Part shown: positions 44,512 to 51,521 of the stretch, in pieces
How positions within the stretch are numbered: the stretch's first letter is position 1
How the letters are laid out: each line of letters starts with the position of its first letter
Source: Bradyrhizobium sp. NAS96.2
Lineage (GTDB): Bacteria > Pseudomonadota > Alphaproteobacteria > Rhizobiales > Xanthobacteraceae
Assembly (NCBI RefSeq): GCF_001908235.1
Contig: NZ_LGHK01000032.1
Span: 1 to 51,521 of the forward strand
Reading direction: 5' to 3'
Length of the DNA stretch: 51,521 nt
Translations under genes and position numbers: made by a program
The notes under the pieces: generated by a model
What the model saw: only the letters and a program-made list of their open reading frames with translations
Told to the model about the DNA's origin: nothing
Databases searched by the model: none

Positions 44512-46761
44512 TTGTTGTTTCGAACCCCCAGCGCGGCGGCTGACGCCGTTCGCACTTCGCCGGATGATGCAACTTCGAAGCCTGCCGCGCCCGCTCGGCC
44601 GCGTGCATTGGGCGACGATCCCCTCACCGCATCGCTGACTTTTCTCGCGGCGCATCACGGCCGCGCCGTCAGCCGCGAAGCGCTCCTCGGCGGACTTCCG
44701 ATCACCGACGGTCGGCTGTCCGTTTCGCTCTACGATCGCGCGGCAAGGCGCGCGGGTCTGGAGACCGAGGCGATCAAGCGCGACATTTCGGACATTCCCG
44801 CGCTGGTCCTGCCGGCCGTCCTGATCATGAAGAACGGCTCTGCACTCATCCTGCTGGGCACGGACGCAGCAGGCAAGACGATCAAGATCGTCGATCCGGC
44901 CACGCCGAATGTCCCCCGCGTCGCCGACATTGCCTCGCTCGCTGCCGACTACACCGGCTACGCGTTCCTGGTGAGAAGCGCCGCGCAGGCCGACGCACGC
45001 ACGGTCGCCGCCGGAGGCATTCCCAACAACCACTGGTTCTGGTCGGTGGTGAAGACGCACTGGCGCAGCTACGGACACATCGCGATCGCCGCCTTCCTGA
45101 CCAACATCCTCGCGCTGGCGACGCCGCTGTTCACGATGAGCGTCTACGACCGCGTCATCCCTAACGGCGCGATCCCCTCCCTGATCGCGCTCTCGATCGG
45201 CATGGGGCTCGGCATCGTCTTCGATTTCATCTTCCGCATGGTCCGCAGTCGCATGATCGACGTGACCGGCAAGACCATCGACGTCGTGCTCGCCGCCAAC
45301 ATCTTCGAGCACGTGATGTCGGTGAAGATGGCGCAGCGGCCGACCTCGGTCGGCATCATCGCCAACCAGCTCCGCGACTTCGACTCGGTGCGCGAATTCT
45401 TCACGTCCGGAAGCGTGGTCTCGGCGACCGACCTGCTGTTCGCCATCCTGTTCGTCGGGGTGCTGTTCATCATCGCCGGGCCGCTGGCCTGGATCCCGCT
45501 GGTCATGCTCCCGCTGGTCATGCTGATCGGCTTCCTGCTGCAGCGGCCGCTCGATCGCGCGATGAAGCGCCTGCAGGCCGAATCCGCCGCCCGGCACGGC
45601 GTGCTCGTCGAGTCCCTGTCCAGCCTCGAAACCGTCCGCGCGACCGGCGCCGAGGCGCGGATGCAGACCTTGTGGGAACGCTCGGTCGCGGCGACCGCCC
45701 GATCCGGTGAGGACGTTCACTTCTGGTCGTCGATGTCGCTGACCAGCGCGAGCACCGCCCAGCAGATCACGAGCCTGCTCCTCGTCGTCGTCGGCATTTT
45801 CCTGATCCTCGACGGCAAGCTGAGCGTCGGCGCGCTGGTCGCCGCAAACATGCTCGCCGGCCGCATCCTGGCGCCGATCGCGGGCATCGCCTCCGTGATC
45901 ACCAAGGGAACGCAGACGCTGTCGTCCCTCAAGGCAATCGACCGCATCATGTCGATCGAGCGCGAACGCTCGCCGACCCGGTCCTATGTCGCAAGACGGA
46001 TCGACGACGGCAAGATCGCCTTCGAGAACGTGTCGTTCGCCTACCCCAACGCGCCGGGCAACGCGCTGGAGAAAGTCAGCTTCAAGATCGAGGGCGGAGA
46101 AAAGGTCGGCATCATCGGCCGGGTCGGATCCGGCAAGACCACGGTCGGTCGGTTGCTGCTCGGATTCTACGAGCCGAAGGAAGGCCGCATCCTGGTCGAC
46201 GGCGTCGACTCGCGGCAATACGATCCTTCGGACCTGCGCGCCGGCATCGGCTTCGCGATGCAGGATACCGACCTGTTCTACGGCAAGCTGCGCGACAACA
46301 TCGCCCTCGGCAAGCCGGAGGCGACCGACGAGGAAATCCTGCATGCCGCGCGGCTCTCGGGCGTCGAGAGCTTCATCGCCGGCCACCCGATGGGCTATGA
46401 CATGCCCATCTCGGAAGGCGGCCGCAGCCTGTCGGGCGGCCAGAAGCAGGCGATCGGCCTGGCGCGCGTCCTGATCCGCAAACCGCGCGTGCTGTTCCTC
46501 GACGAGCCGACCGCGCATTTCGATATTCGCAGCGAGCAGGAATTCCTCGAGCGGCTCAAGGGGCTGCGCGACGACCGCATGACCATCATCATTTCGACGC
46601 ATCGCCTGTCATTGCTGAACATGGTCGATCGCCTGCTGCTGTTCGACAACGGCCGCCTGGTGGCCGACGGCCCGCGCGACAAGGTGCTCGCCCTGCTCCA
46701 GGGCAGGCCCGCATCCGCGGCGCCTGCACCCGAGAATACGATCCAGCCGAAATCTGCATAA
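44512..46761 (+). CDS. Type I secretion ABC transporter with degenerate C39 domain (LapB-like)
   Basis: I choose the TTG at 44512 because GAGG lies 6 nt upstream; there is no ATG near the start. The product is 749 residues. The N-terminal domain (about 35-160) is C39-like but has no catalytic Cys, as in the LapB/HlyB group exporting RTX adhesins. Six membrane helices follow (about 190-450). The ATPase has Walker A GRVGSGKT near 535-543, signature LSGGQKQ near 639 and Walker B VLFLDEP near 660. It should export the adhesin at 49340-51521. It is followed 12 nt later by the HlyD-family gene. Confidence 0.93.
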   Translation: MLFRTPSAAADAVRTSPDDATSKPAAPARPRALGDDPLTASLTFLAAHHGRAVSREALLGGLPITDGRLSVSLYDRAARRAGLETEAIKRDISDIPALVLPAVLIMKNGSALILLGTDAAGKTIKIVDPATPNVPRVADIASLAADYTGYAFLVRSAAQADARTVAAGGIPNNHWFWSVVKTHWRSYGHIAIAAFLTNILALATPLFTMSVYDRVIPNGAIPSLIALSIGMGLGIVFDFIFRMVRSRMIDVTGKTIDVVLAANIFEHVMSVKMAQRPTSVGIIANQLRDFDSVREFFTSGSVVSATDLLFAILFVGVLFIIAGPLAWIPLVMLPLVMLIGFLLQRPLDRAMKRLQAESAARHGVLVESLSSLETVRATGAEARMQTLWERSVAATARSGEDVHFWSSMSLTSASTAQQITSLLLVVVGIFLILDGKLSVGALVAANMLAGRILAPIAGIASVITKGTQTLSSLKAIDRIMSIERERSPTRSYVARRIDDGKIAFENVSFAYPNAPGNALEKVSFKIEGGEKVGIIGRVGSGKTTVGRLLLGFYEPKEGRILVDGVDSRQYDPSDLRAGIGFAMQDTDLFYGKLRDNIALGKPEATDEEILHAARLSGVESFIAGHPMGYDMPISEGGRSLSGGQKQAIGLARVLIRKPRVLFLDEPTAHFDIRSEQEFLERLKGLRDDRMTIIISTHRLSLLNMVDRLLLFDNGRLVADGPRDKVLALLQGRPASAAPAPENTIQPKSA

Positions 46762-46773
46762 CGAGCGAATATT

Positions 46774-48024
46774 ATGGCGTCTTCCGATTTTGCGTTTGCA
46801 AACGACATCCGGTCCGCGGCGCTGCTGCGCACGCCCCGCACCTCCCGCATGCTGCTGTGGACGTCTTGCGCGCTGCTGGCGACGTTTGTGGTCTGGGCGC
46901 ATTTTGCCGTGCTGGACGAGGTCAAGCGCGGCAGCGGCCGCGTCGTGCCGTCGCGGCAGATGCAGGTGGTGCAATCACTCGAAGGCGGCATCGTCGGCGA
47001 CATCCTGGTGCGCGAAGGCGACATCGTTCAGCAGGGCCAGTCGCTGATGCGCATCGACGATACCAAGTTCGCCTCCGAGTTCGGCGAGATCCGCGAGCGC
47101 CGCGCGGCGATGGCGGCACGGGTGGCCCGCCTCGACGCCGAGGCGCGGGGACGAAGCGAGATCGCCTTTCCCGATGAAATCGACAAGGTGGTTCCTGCCG
47201 CCGTTGCAACCGAAGCCAGCGTGTTCAAGATGCGTGGTCAGAAGGTCGCGCAGGACATCGACGTCCTCAATCAGCAGGTTACCCGCCTCACCGGCTCGCT
47301 GAAGCTCCTGGAACGCGAGCAGACCCTGACCCGCAAGCTCTATGATCAGAAAGTCGTACCAGAGATCGAGATGCTGCGGCTTGATCGGCAGGCAACCGAG
47401 ATGAAGGGCCAGCTCGCCGAAGCCCAATCGAAGATCGCGAACATCACCGCGTCGTTCCGTTCGCAGGCCGATGAGGATCTCGCCAAATCGCGTGCCGACC
47501 TCGCCGTGCTCGACGAGAACATCAAATCCGCCCAGGACCGGGTGCGCCGCACCGATCTGAGGGCGCCGGTTCACGGCATCGTCAATAAATTGAACATCAG
47601 CACCATCGGTGCCGTCGTGCAGCCCGGCGCCAACCTGATGGATATCGTGCCGCTCGACGACACGCTGCTGGTCGAGGGCCGGATCCGTCCCCAGGACATC
47701 GCCTTCATCCGTCCCGACCAGGATGCGGTGGTGAAGATCAGCGCTTATGACTCCTCGGTCTACGGATCGCTCAAGGGCAAGGTCGAACGCATCAGCGCCG
47801 ACACCATCGTCGACGACAAGGCGGAGAGGACCGAGCGTCAGGAAACCTTCTATCGGGTGATGGTGCGCACAGATAAGAACCATCTCGGCACCGAGCAGCA
47901 TCCGCTGCCGATCATTCCCGGCATGGTCACCACGGTCGAAGTCCTGACCGGCGAGAAATCCGTGCTGGACTACATCGTGAAGCCCGCCCGCCTGCTGCGC
48001 GACGAGGCCCTGCGCGAGCGCTGA
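46774..48024 (+). CDS. HlyD-family membrane fusion protein (LapC-like)
   Basis: The 416-residue protein has one N-terminal membrane helix (LLWTSCALLATFVVWAHF, about 27-44), a lipoyl-like half-motif (VVQSLEGGIVGDILVREGD), a coiled coil (about 90-240) and the second lipoyl half followed by the beta-barrel (LRAPVHGIVNKLNISTIG). PIIPGMVTTVEVLTGEKSVL is the typical end motif. It links the ABC protein to the TolC-type duct. It is in one operon with the ABC gene. Confidence 0.94.
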   Translation: MASSDFAFANDIRSAALLRTPRTSRMLLWTSCALLATFVVWAHFAVLDEVKRGSGRVVPSRQMQVVQSLEGGIVGDILVREGDIVQQGQSLMRIDDTKFASEFGEIRERRAAMAARVARLDAEARGRSEIAFPDEIDKVVPAAVATEASVFKMRGQKVAQDIDVLNQQVTRLTGSLKLLEREQTLTRKLYDQKVVPEIEMLRLDRQATEMKGQLAEAQSKIANITASFRSQADEDLAKSRADLAVLDENIKSAQDRVRRTDLRAPVHGIVNKLNISTIGAVVQPGANLMDIVPLDDTLLVEGRIRPQDIAFIRPDQDAVVKISAYDSSVYGSLKGKVERISADTIVDDKAERTERQETFYRVMVRTDKNHLGTEQHPLPIIPGMVTTVEVLTGEKSVLDYIVKPARLLRDEALRER

Positions 48025-48092
48025 TCCGGTCCACGGGCTCCGTGGTTAACCGATCATGACTTCAAGTCGTTCAATTTCGAACGAACCCGCAA

Positions 48093-48127
48093 ACCCTGGA
48101 TTGACCGCCTTCTCGACAATCCAGGGT
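48093..48127 (+). terminator. Hairpin downstream of the HlyD-family gene
   Basis: Perfect 11-bp arms ACCCTGGATTG and CAATCCAGGGT flank a 13-nt loop. It begins 69 bp after the stop codon, has no T run and lies in the leader of the LapG-like gene, so it may be a terminator or an attenuator. Confidence 0.5.
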
Positions 48128-48244
48128 ACGGCCCCCTCCACTTAACCCGGCTTAAGCGGCCAAGGCGCCAGTTTGCGTCCCGATAACAGCGGGGACGCAG
48201 ATCGACGCACAGACGTTGACGGTCCCTGGCATTGGGGACGTCAT

Positions 48245-49258
48245 ATGAAGTCGCTGAAGTTTGCTTCGTCGGCCGCCATGGCCGTGGCTGCATTTTCAAT
48301 AAGTCTTTGCGTTGCGCAGTCCGCGTTTGCCGCGGACGAACTCTCTTTCGGCGCTCCCGCCGGCGAGCTTGCGCCGGCGTCGGATGCCGCGTCGAACCGC
48401 CCGCCTGCCACCTTCTTCACCATCACCGACGTCCTGGCCAAGCTCGACCGCCAGCGCGGCCGTGGGCCGAACGCCATTCGCACCGCCGCGCTGACGCCGC
48501 CGAATACGGCGACCGATGCGTTGCCGGCGGCCAAGCCGCTTCCGCCCGAAGGCACCGAGCCGTTCGGCCTGTTCACCTTTCGCGCCCCGGAGAACGGCCT
48601 GTGGCGCAAATGGCGCGGCCTCGAATCCGATCTCGCCAGGGAGCGCACCGTCCTCGAGCAGTGCCGCGAGAACGCCGCCGGCTGCCCGCCCAATGCCGCG
48701 CAGTTCCTTCGCCTGATCAATGCGGTCAAGGCCAAGTCCGGACGCGACCGACTGGATGAGGCCAACCGCGCCGTCAACCAGGCGATCCGCTATGTGAGCG
48801 ACTTCGCCCAGTATGGCGAGGCCGACCGCTGGAGCGCGCCGCTCGCCACCTTTGCCACCGGCAAGGGCGACTGCGAGGACTACGCGATCGCGAAATACAT
48901 CGCGCTCAGCGAAGCCGGCTTCCCGCGCGGGGAACTGCGCCTGGTGCTGGGCCGCGATCGCGCCATCCGCCAGGACCATGCCGTGCTGGCGGCGCGGCTG
49001 GATGGCCGTTGGCTGATCCTGGACAGCCGCCGCTCCGAGCTGATCGACGACGGCGAACTCGCCAATTTCACGCCGATGTTTGCGATCAACGAGCGCGGCG
49101 TGCAGCTGTTTGCGGCGCCCTACGCCAAGCGGCTGCCGCTTGGCGACGAGCTCGATGCCGCACCGGCGGCCGCCAATGCGGCCGACTCCGAATGGACCGG
49201 TGTGGAGCAGCTCGACGCAGCGATGCCGCTTCCAGGCTTCCTGCCCGTGCTGATGTAG
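48245..49258 (+). CDS. LapG-like periplasmic transglutaminase-like cysteine protease
   Basis: The ATG at 48245 has GGGG seven bases upstream and opens a signal peptide ending AQSAFA (residues 24-29); the product is 337 residues. The catalytic triad of the bacterial transglutaminase-like cysteine proteinase family is visible: GKGDCEDYA with Cys210, RQDHAVLAARLDGRW with His245 and ILDSR with Asp260. An extra N-terminal region of about 100 residues precedes the core. In the Pseudomonas Lap system the homologue cuts the surface adhesin to release cells when c-di-GMP falls. Here it lies between the exporter operon and the adhesin, supporting that role. No LapD receptor is in the window. Confidence 0.92.
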   Translation: MKSLKFASSAAMAVAAFSISLCVAQSAFAADELSFGAPAGELAPASDAASNRPPATFFTITDVLAKLDRQRGRGPNAIRTAALTPPNTATDALPAAKPLPPEGTEPFGLFTFRAPENGLWRKWRGLESDLARERTVLEQCRENAAGCPPNAAQFLRLINAVKAKSGRDRLDEANRAVNQAIRYVSDFAQYGEADRWSAPLATFATGKGDCEDYAIAKYIALSEAGFPRGELRLVLGRDRAIRQDHAVLAARLDGRWLILDSRRSELIDDGELANFTPMFAINERGVQLFAAPYAKRLPLGDELDAAPAAANAADSEWTGVEQLDAAMPLPGFLPVLM

Positions 49259-49288
49259 CACTGCGCGAGCAAGGCCAGATCGAATAAG

Positions 49289-49318
49289 AAAATCCGCGGA
49301 GTCACCTCCGCGGATTTT
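49289..49318. terminator. Bidirectional intrinsic terminator
   Basis: A 13-bp perfect stem (AAAATCCGCGGAG and CTCCGCGGATTTT, loop TCAC) is followed by CGTTTTT on the plus strand and has a T-rich flank on the minus strand. It lies between the convergent LapG-like gene and the adhesin gene and serves both. Confidence 0.95.
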
Positions 49319-49339
49319 CGTTTTTGCTGCAAGCCTGGC

Positions 49340-51521
49340 CTAGTAAATATGAATGTTCGCGGCCGCCGGCACGCCGGTGCTCAGATGTGCGAGGTCCACC
49401 TTGTCGGAGCCGGTGCCATTTGCCGAGTACCAGAGCTCATGCGTCGTATTATTGAAGAAGAACTTGTTGGTGCTGTTGCTTTCGTTCCAGGCAGACGCGG
49501 CGGTCTGGTCTGCACCAGTCGCGGCCGATGTCGTGAACTGGCCCGCCGTAAGAGCATTTGAACTGCCCGACGGGAGGGTTAGACCGGCCACGTCCAGAAG
49601 GACCAAGTCGCCGCTGCTGTTGAAATCACTAATGGTAAAGTGGGCGGAGAGATTGAGAACGAACTTGTCGCTCCCACCATTACCAGTAAGCGTTTCAGCG
49701 GTTGCTCCGGCGACGATGACGTCATTTCCGGCAGTGCCCGTAAGGGTCGTTGCGCCAGTGACGTTGACATCAAACGAGCCCGAAGTCGTGTCTCCATCGC
49801 CGTCCGTTACACCCACGGTAAAGGGAACGTCAGTTTGACCATTGTTGACGAGTTCCGCAATTCCGGACAACAGGATCTTGGACTTGCCGGAAGCGTCATA
49901 CAGTTCAACGTAGTCGATATTTCCGTGCCCGATGGCCGTAAGGGTGGTTCCATCGGTGGCCGAATTATAGACGTGGGAGGTCACCGTGCCGTCGACGCTG
50001 TGCACCAGATATTCGATAGTCGTCGGACCACCGATGGCATTGATGGTGAAAGTAATCTGATTTCCCGTCGCAACGCTTGGAGCACCAGTGGCGGTGCCGT
50101 AAGTCCAGGTATCGCCGTTGCTGTTGTCCCCGACAGCTCCAAAATCAAAGCGCATGAAATCACCCGCGTTGAAGTTGTTGCTGCTGACGCCCTCGCCCGA
50201 CGAACTTGCGTTGATCTGCGCTTGCGTTAGCCCGGACGCGTTCGTCAACGAATCGTGAGTCTCGCTAAACCAGCTTGCAGCGTTGAATGCTCCGGTTGTG
50301 TGATAGCCCGTCAACACGGTTACTGGATTGCCGCCGGTGTCTGACAATACAGCAAACGAAGCCGGACCCGCGCCGCTCACGCTACCCGCGCTGCTTACGT
50401 TCTGTTCCGAGTATGCATCGAGGGTATGGAAGAGGTCGAACGAGTAGGTCGACGTTGTCGGATCAAGGGTTACGGTAAAGACGTCCGACCCATTGGCAAC
50501 GCCATGCAGGACGCCACTTGCATCGACATATTCGGAAACCGCAAATCCACCCGCCTGGATCGTCGTTGCTGTCGGATGGAGCGGATCCAGGGATACGCCC
50601 GTAAAGTAGAGGGACGCGAGACCGTCCGCGCCCGTTATGAATTGCAGATCTCCCGTCACGCTAAAGCCTGCCTGATTGGCAAGCACCCCGTGCTCTGCCG
50701 ACGTCCAAGACGGACCGTCGTCGTGGAACGTGACGTGGCTGCTCAGGTCGAGCTTCTGGCTCGCGCTGTCACCGTCCTTGTCGGTCACGGTCGCGGTCAG
50801 CGTCACCAGGCCGCTGGTCAGGCTGATGCCTTCACCGGTATCCGGGCTGGAGGCAATGTTCTCGTGCACCGCACGGTCCTGTGTCAGCGTCACGTCGCCG
50901 GTCGCGGTGTTGACCGTCAGCGTGAACACTAGCCAAGCAGCCTGGTTTTCGTGGCCGGTGACATAGCCGGAGATCGTGTTGCCGGTCTGGTCGAGCACGA
51001 CGCCGAGACCCGAGGCGCTGTCGATCAGATTGGTCGCGATACCGTTGTTCGCGATGGTCAGCGCATAGGCCGTGGTCGCACCATCGGCGCCGGTCACCAC
51101 CGTGAACGCGCCTGCGAAGCTCTCCTTGTCGAGGGTATGGCCCTGGGTCGGCACCGCGTCCGGCGTCGAGCCGTTGATGCCGGCATTCGTCGAGGCCGAG
51201 AGGTACGCTTCGTAGGTGTTCAGCGACGCAACCGTCCCGCTCAGCTTGATTGACGGACCGTCGTCGTGGAACGTGACGTGGCTGCTCAGATCAAGGTTCT
51301 GGGCGGCGCTGTCGCCGTCCTTGTCGGTGACGGTCGCGGTCAGCGTCACCAAGCCGCCGGTCAGGCTGATGCCCTCGCCGGTGTCCGGGCTCGACGCCGT
51401 ATTCTCGTGGACCGCACGATCCTGCGTCAGCGTCACGTCGCCGGTCGCCGTGTTCACCGTCAGCGTGAACACCAGCCACGCCGCGTCATTTTCATGGCCG
51501 GTGACATAGCCGGAGATCGTG
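49340..51521 (-). CDS. C-terminal part of a large RTX/DUF5801 repeat adhesin (cut by window edge)
   Basis: The frame is open to the right edge, giving 726 residues before the stop at 49340. Two near-identical 181-residue (543-bp) units begin near the edge, with TISGYVTGHEN, FTLTVNTATGDVTLTQDRAV, TDKDGDSA and VTFHDDGPS; these resemble DUF5801/T1SS-143-type repeats. Then come a bulb-like domain, an RTX-type site (LTGTAGNDVIVAGATAETLT) and a C-terminal secretion signal ending NIHIY. This is the substrate type of the T1SS encoded upstream and of the LapG-like protease. The N-terminal retention module and most repeats lie outside the window. The last 430 residues are less G+C-rich than the repeats. 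Confidence 0.92.
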   Translation of the reverse strand, partial: TISGYVTGHENDAAWLVFTLTVNTATGDVTLTQDRAVHENTASSPDTGEGISLTGGLVTLTATVTDKDGDSAAQNLDLSSHVTFHDDGPSIKLSGTVASLNTYEAYLSASTNAGINGSTPDAVPTQGHTLDKESFAGAFTVVTGADGATTAYALTIANNGIATNLIDSASGLGVVLDQTGNTISGYVTGHENQAAWLVFTLTVNTATGDVTLTQDRAVHENIASSPDTGEGISLTSGLVTLTATVTDKDGDSASQKLDLSSHVTFHDDGPSWTSAEHGVLANQAGFSVTGDLQFITGADGLASLYFTGVSLDPLHPTATTIQAGGFAVSEYVDASGVLHGVANGSDVFTVTLDPTTSTYSFDLFHTLDAYSEQNVSSAGSVSGAGPASFAVLSDTGGNPVTVLTGYHTTGAFNAASWFSETHDSLTNASGLTQAQINASSSGEGVSSNNFNAGDFMRFDFGAVGDNSNGDTWTYGTATGAPSVATGNQITFTINAIGGPTTIEYLVHSVDGTVTSHVYNSATDGTTLTAIGHGNIDYVELYDASGKSKILLSGIAELVNNGQTDVPFTVGVTDGDGDTTSGSFDVNVTGATTLTGTAGNDVIVAGATAETLTGNGGSDKFVLNLSAHFTISDFNSSGDLVLLDVAGLTLPSGSSNALTAGQFTTSAATGADQTAASAWNESNSTNKFFFNNTTHELWYSANGTGSDKVDLAHLSTGVPAAANIHIY
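50707..51521 (-). repeat. Tandem 543-bp adhesin repeats
   Basis: The block at 51250-51521 recurs at 50707-50978 with a 543-bp period and only scattered base changes. Some runs are identical, for example the 36 bases before 50978 and before 51521 differ only slightly. The array continues past the edge. Such arrays are prone to unequal recombination and to assembly collapse. Confidence 0.9.

Noticed and set aside
44464..46602. Leftward 712-codon open frame antisense to the ABC transporter gene
   Set aside because: It is a high-G+C shadow: rich in Arg, Asp and His with no domain, and it covers a gene with full ABC motifs.
50707..51521. CRISPR-like array
   Set aside because: The repeats are 543 bp long, in frame and encode adhesin domains; there are no short repeats with unique spacers.

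Overview
The window looks like a chromosomal segment of a Bradyrhizobium-type alphaproteobacterium (Nitrobacteraceae). The inference rests on the high G+C, the alphaproteobacterial gene order of the Tad/Flp pilus locus, the rhizobial style of the exopolysaccharide genes, and a rhizobial-type intergenic palindromic element. There is no rRNA or tRNA gene, insertion sequence or CRISPR array that I can see. Long antisense reading frames are common because of the base composition and were left out.

Region 1 (1-21.5 kb) is an exopolysaccharide locus. Leftward genes are a GH16 glucanase cut by the left edge, galE, a GT2 glycosyltransferase, a GH5-type glycosidase and a CelD/FemAB-like acyltransferase. 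Rightward genes are a protein like the N-terminal domain of glucosamine inositolphosphorylceramide transferase, a flavoprotein, a GT2, two GT4 enzymes, a GT-C-like membrane protein, a DUF1616-like protein and a Wzx-type flippase. A second leftward group holds another FemAB/CelD protein, an ExoF-like export protein and an SGNH hydrolase, with a second SGNH hydrolase diverging from it. No chain-length regulator (Wzc/ExoP) or priming transferase is present, so the locus probably extends past the left edge.

Region 2 (21.6-25.4 kb) holds a small conserved protein, DNA polymerase IV, a second small protein and an unusual membrane protein (winged-helix-like, TM, coiled coil, DUF1236-like). It ends at a palindromic repeat.

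Region 3 (25.4-38.1 kb) is a Tad/Flp pilus locus read leftward: two tandem Flp prepilins, cpaA, cpaB, cpaE, tadA, tadB, tadC, an ICMT-type membrane methyltransferase, a TadE-like gene, tadG, a second TadE-like gene, then the secretin cpaC, a small lipoprotein and tadD. Most neighbours overlap by 1-4 nt, which suggests translational coupling.

Region 4 (38.4-42.4 kb) has a GT-C-like membrane protein, a lipoprotein, a NYN-domain protein and a secreted hypothetical protein.

Region 5 (42.4-51.5 kb) is a Lap-like adhesion system: a TolC-family protein, a type I secretion ABC transporter with a degenerate C39 domain, an HlyD-family adaptor, a LapG-type cysteine protease and, convergent with it, the C-terminal part of a large RTX/DUF5801 repeat adhesin cut by the right edge.

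Taken together the window reads as a surface-attachment island: exopolysaccharide, adhesive pili, and a secreted adhesin with its release protease. The observations I rate highest are the ICMT-type methyltransferase inside the tad operon (a candidate pilin N-methylase), the membrane-anchored winged-helix/DUF1236-like protein, and a recurring hairpin-forming motif ahead of two exopolysaccharide genes.
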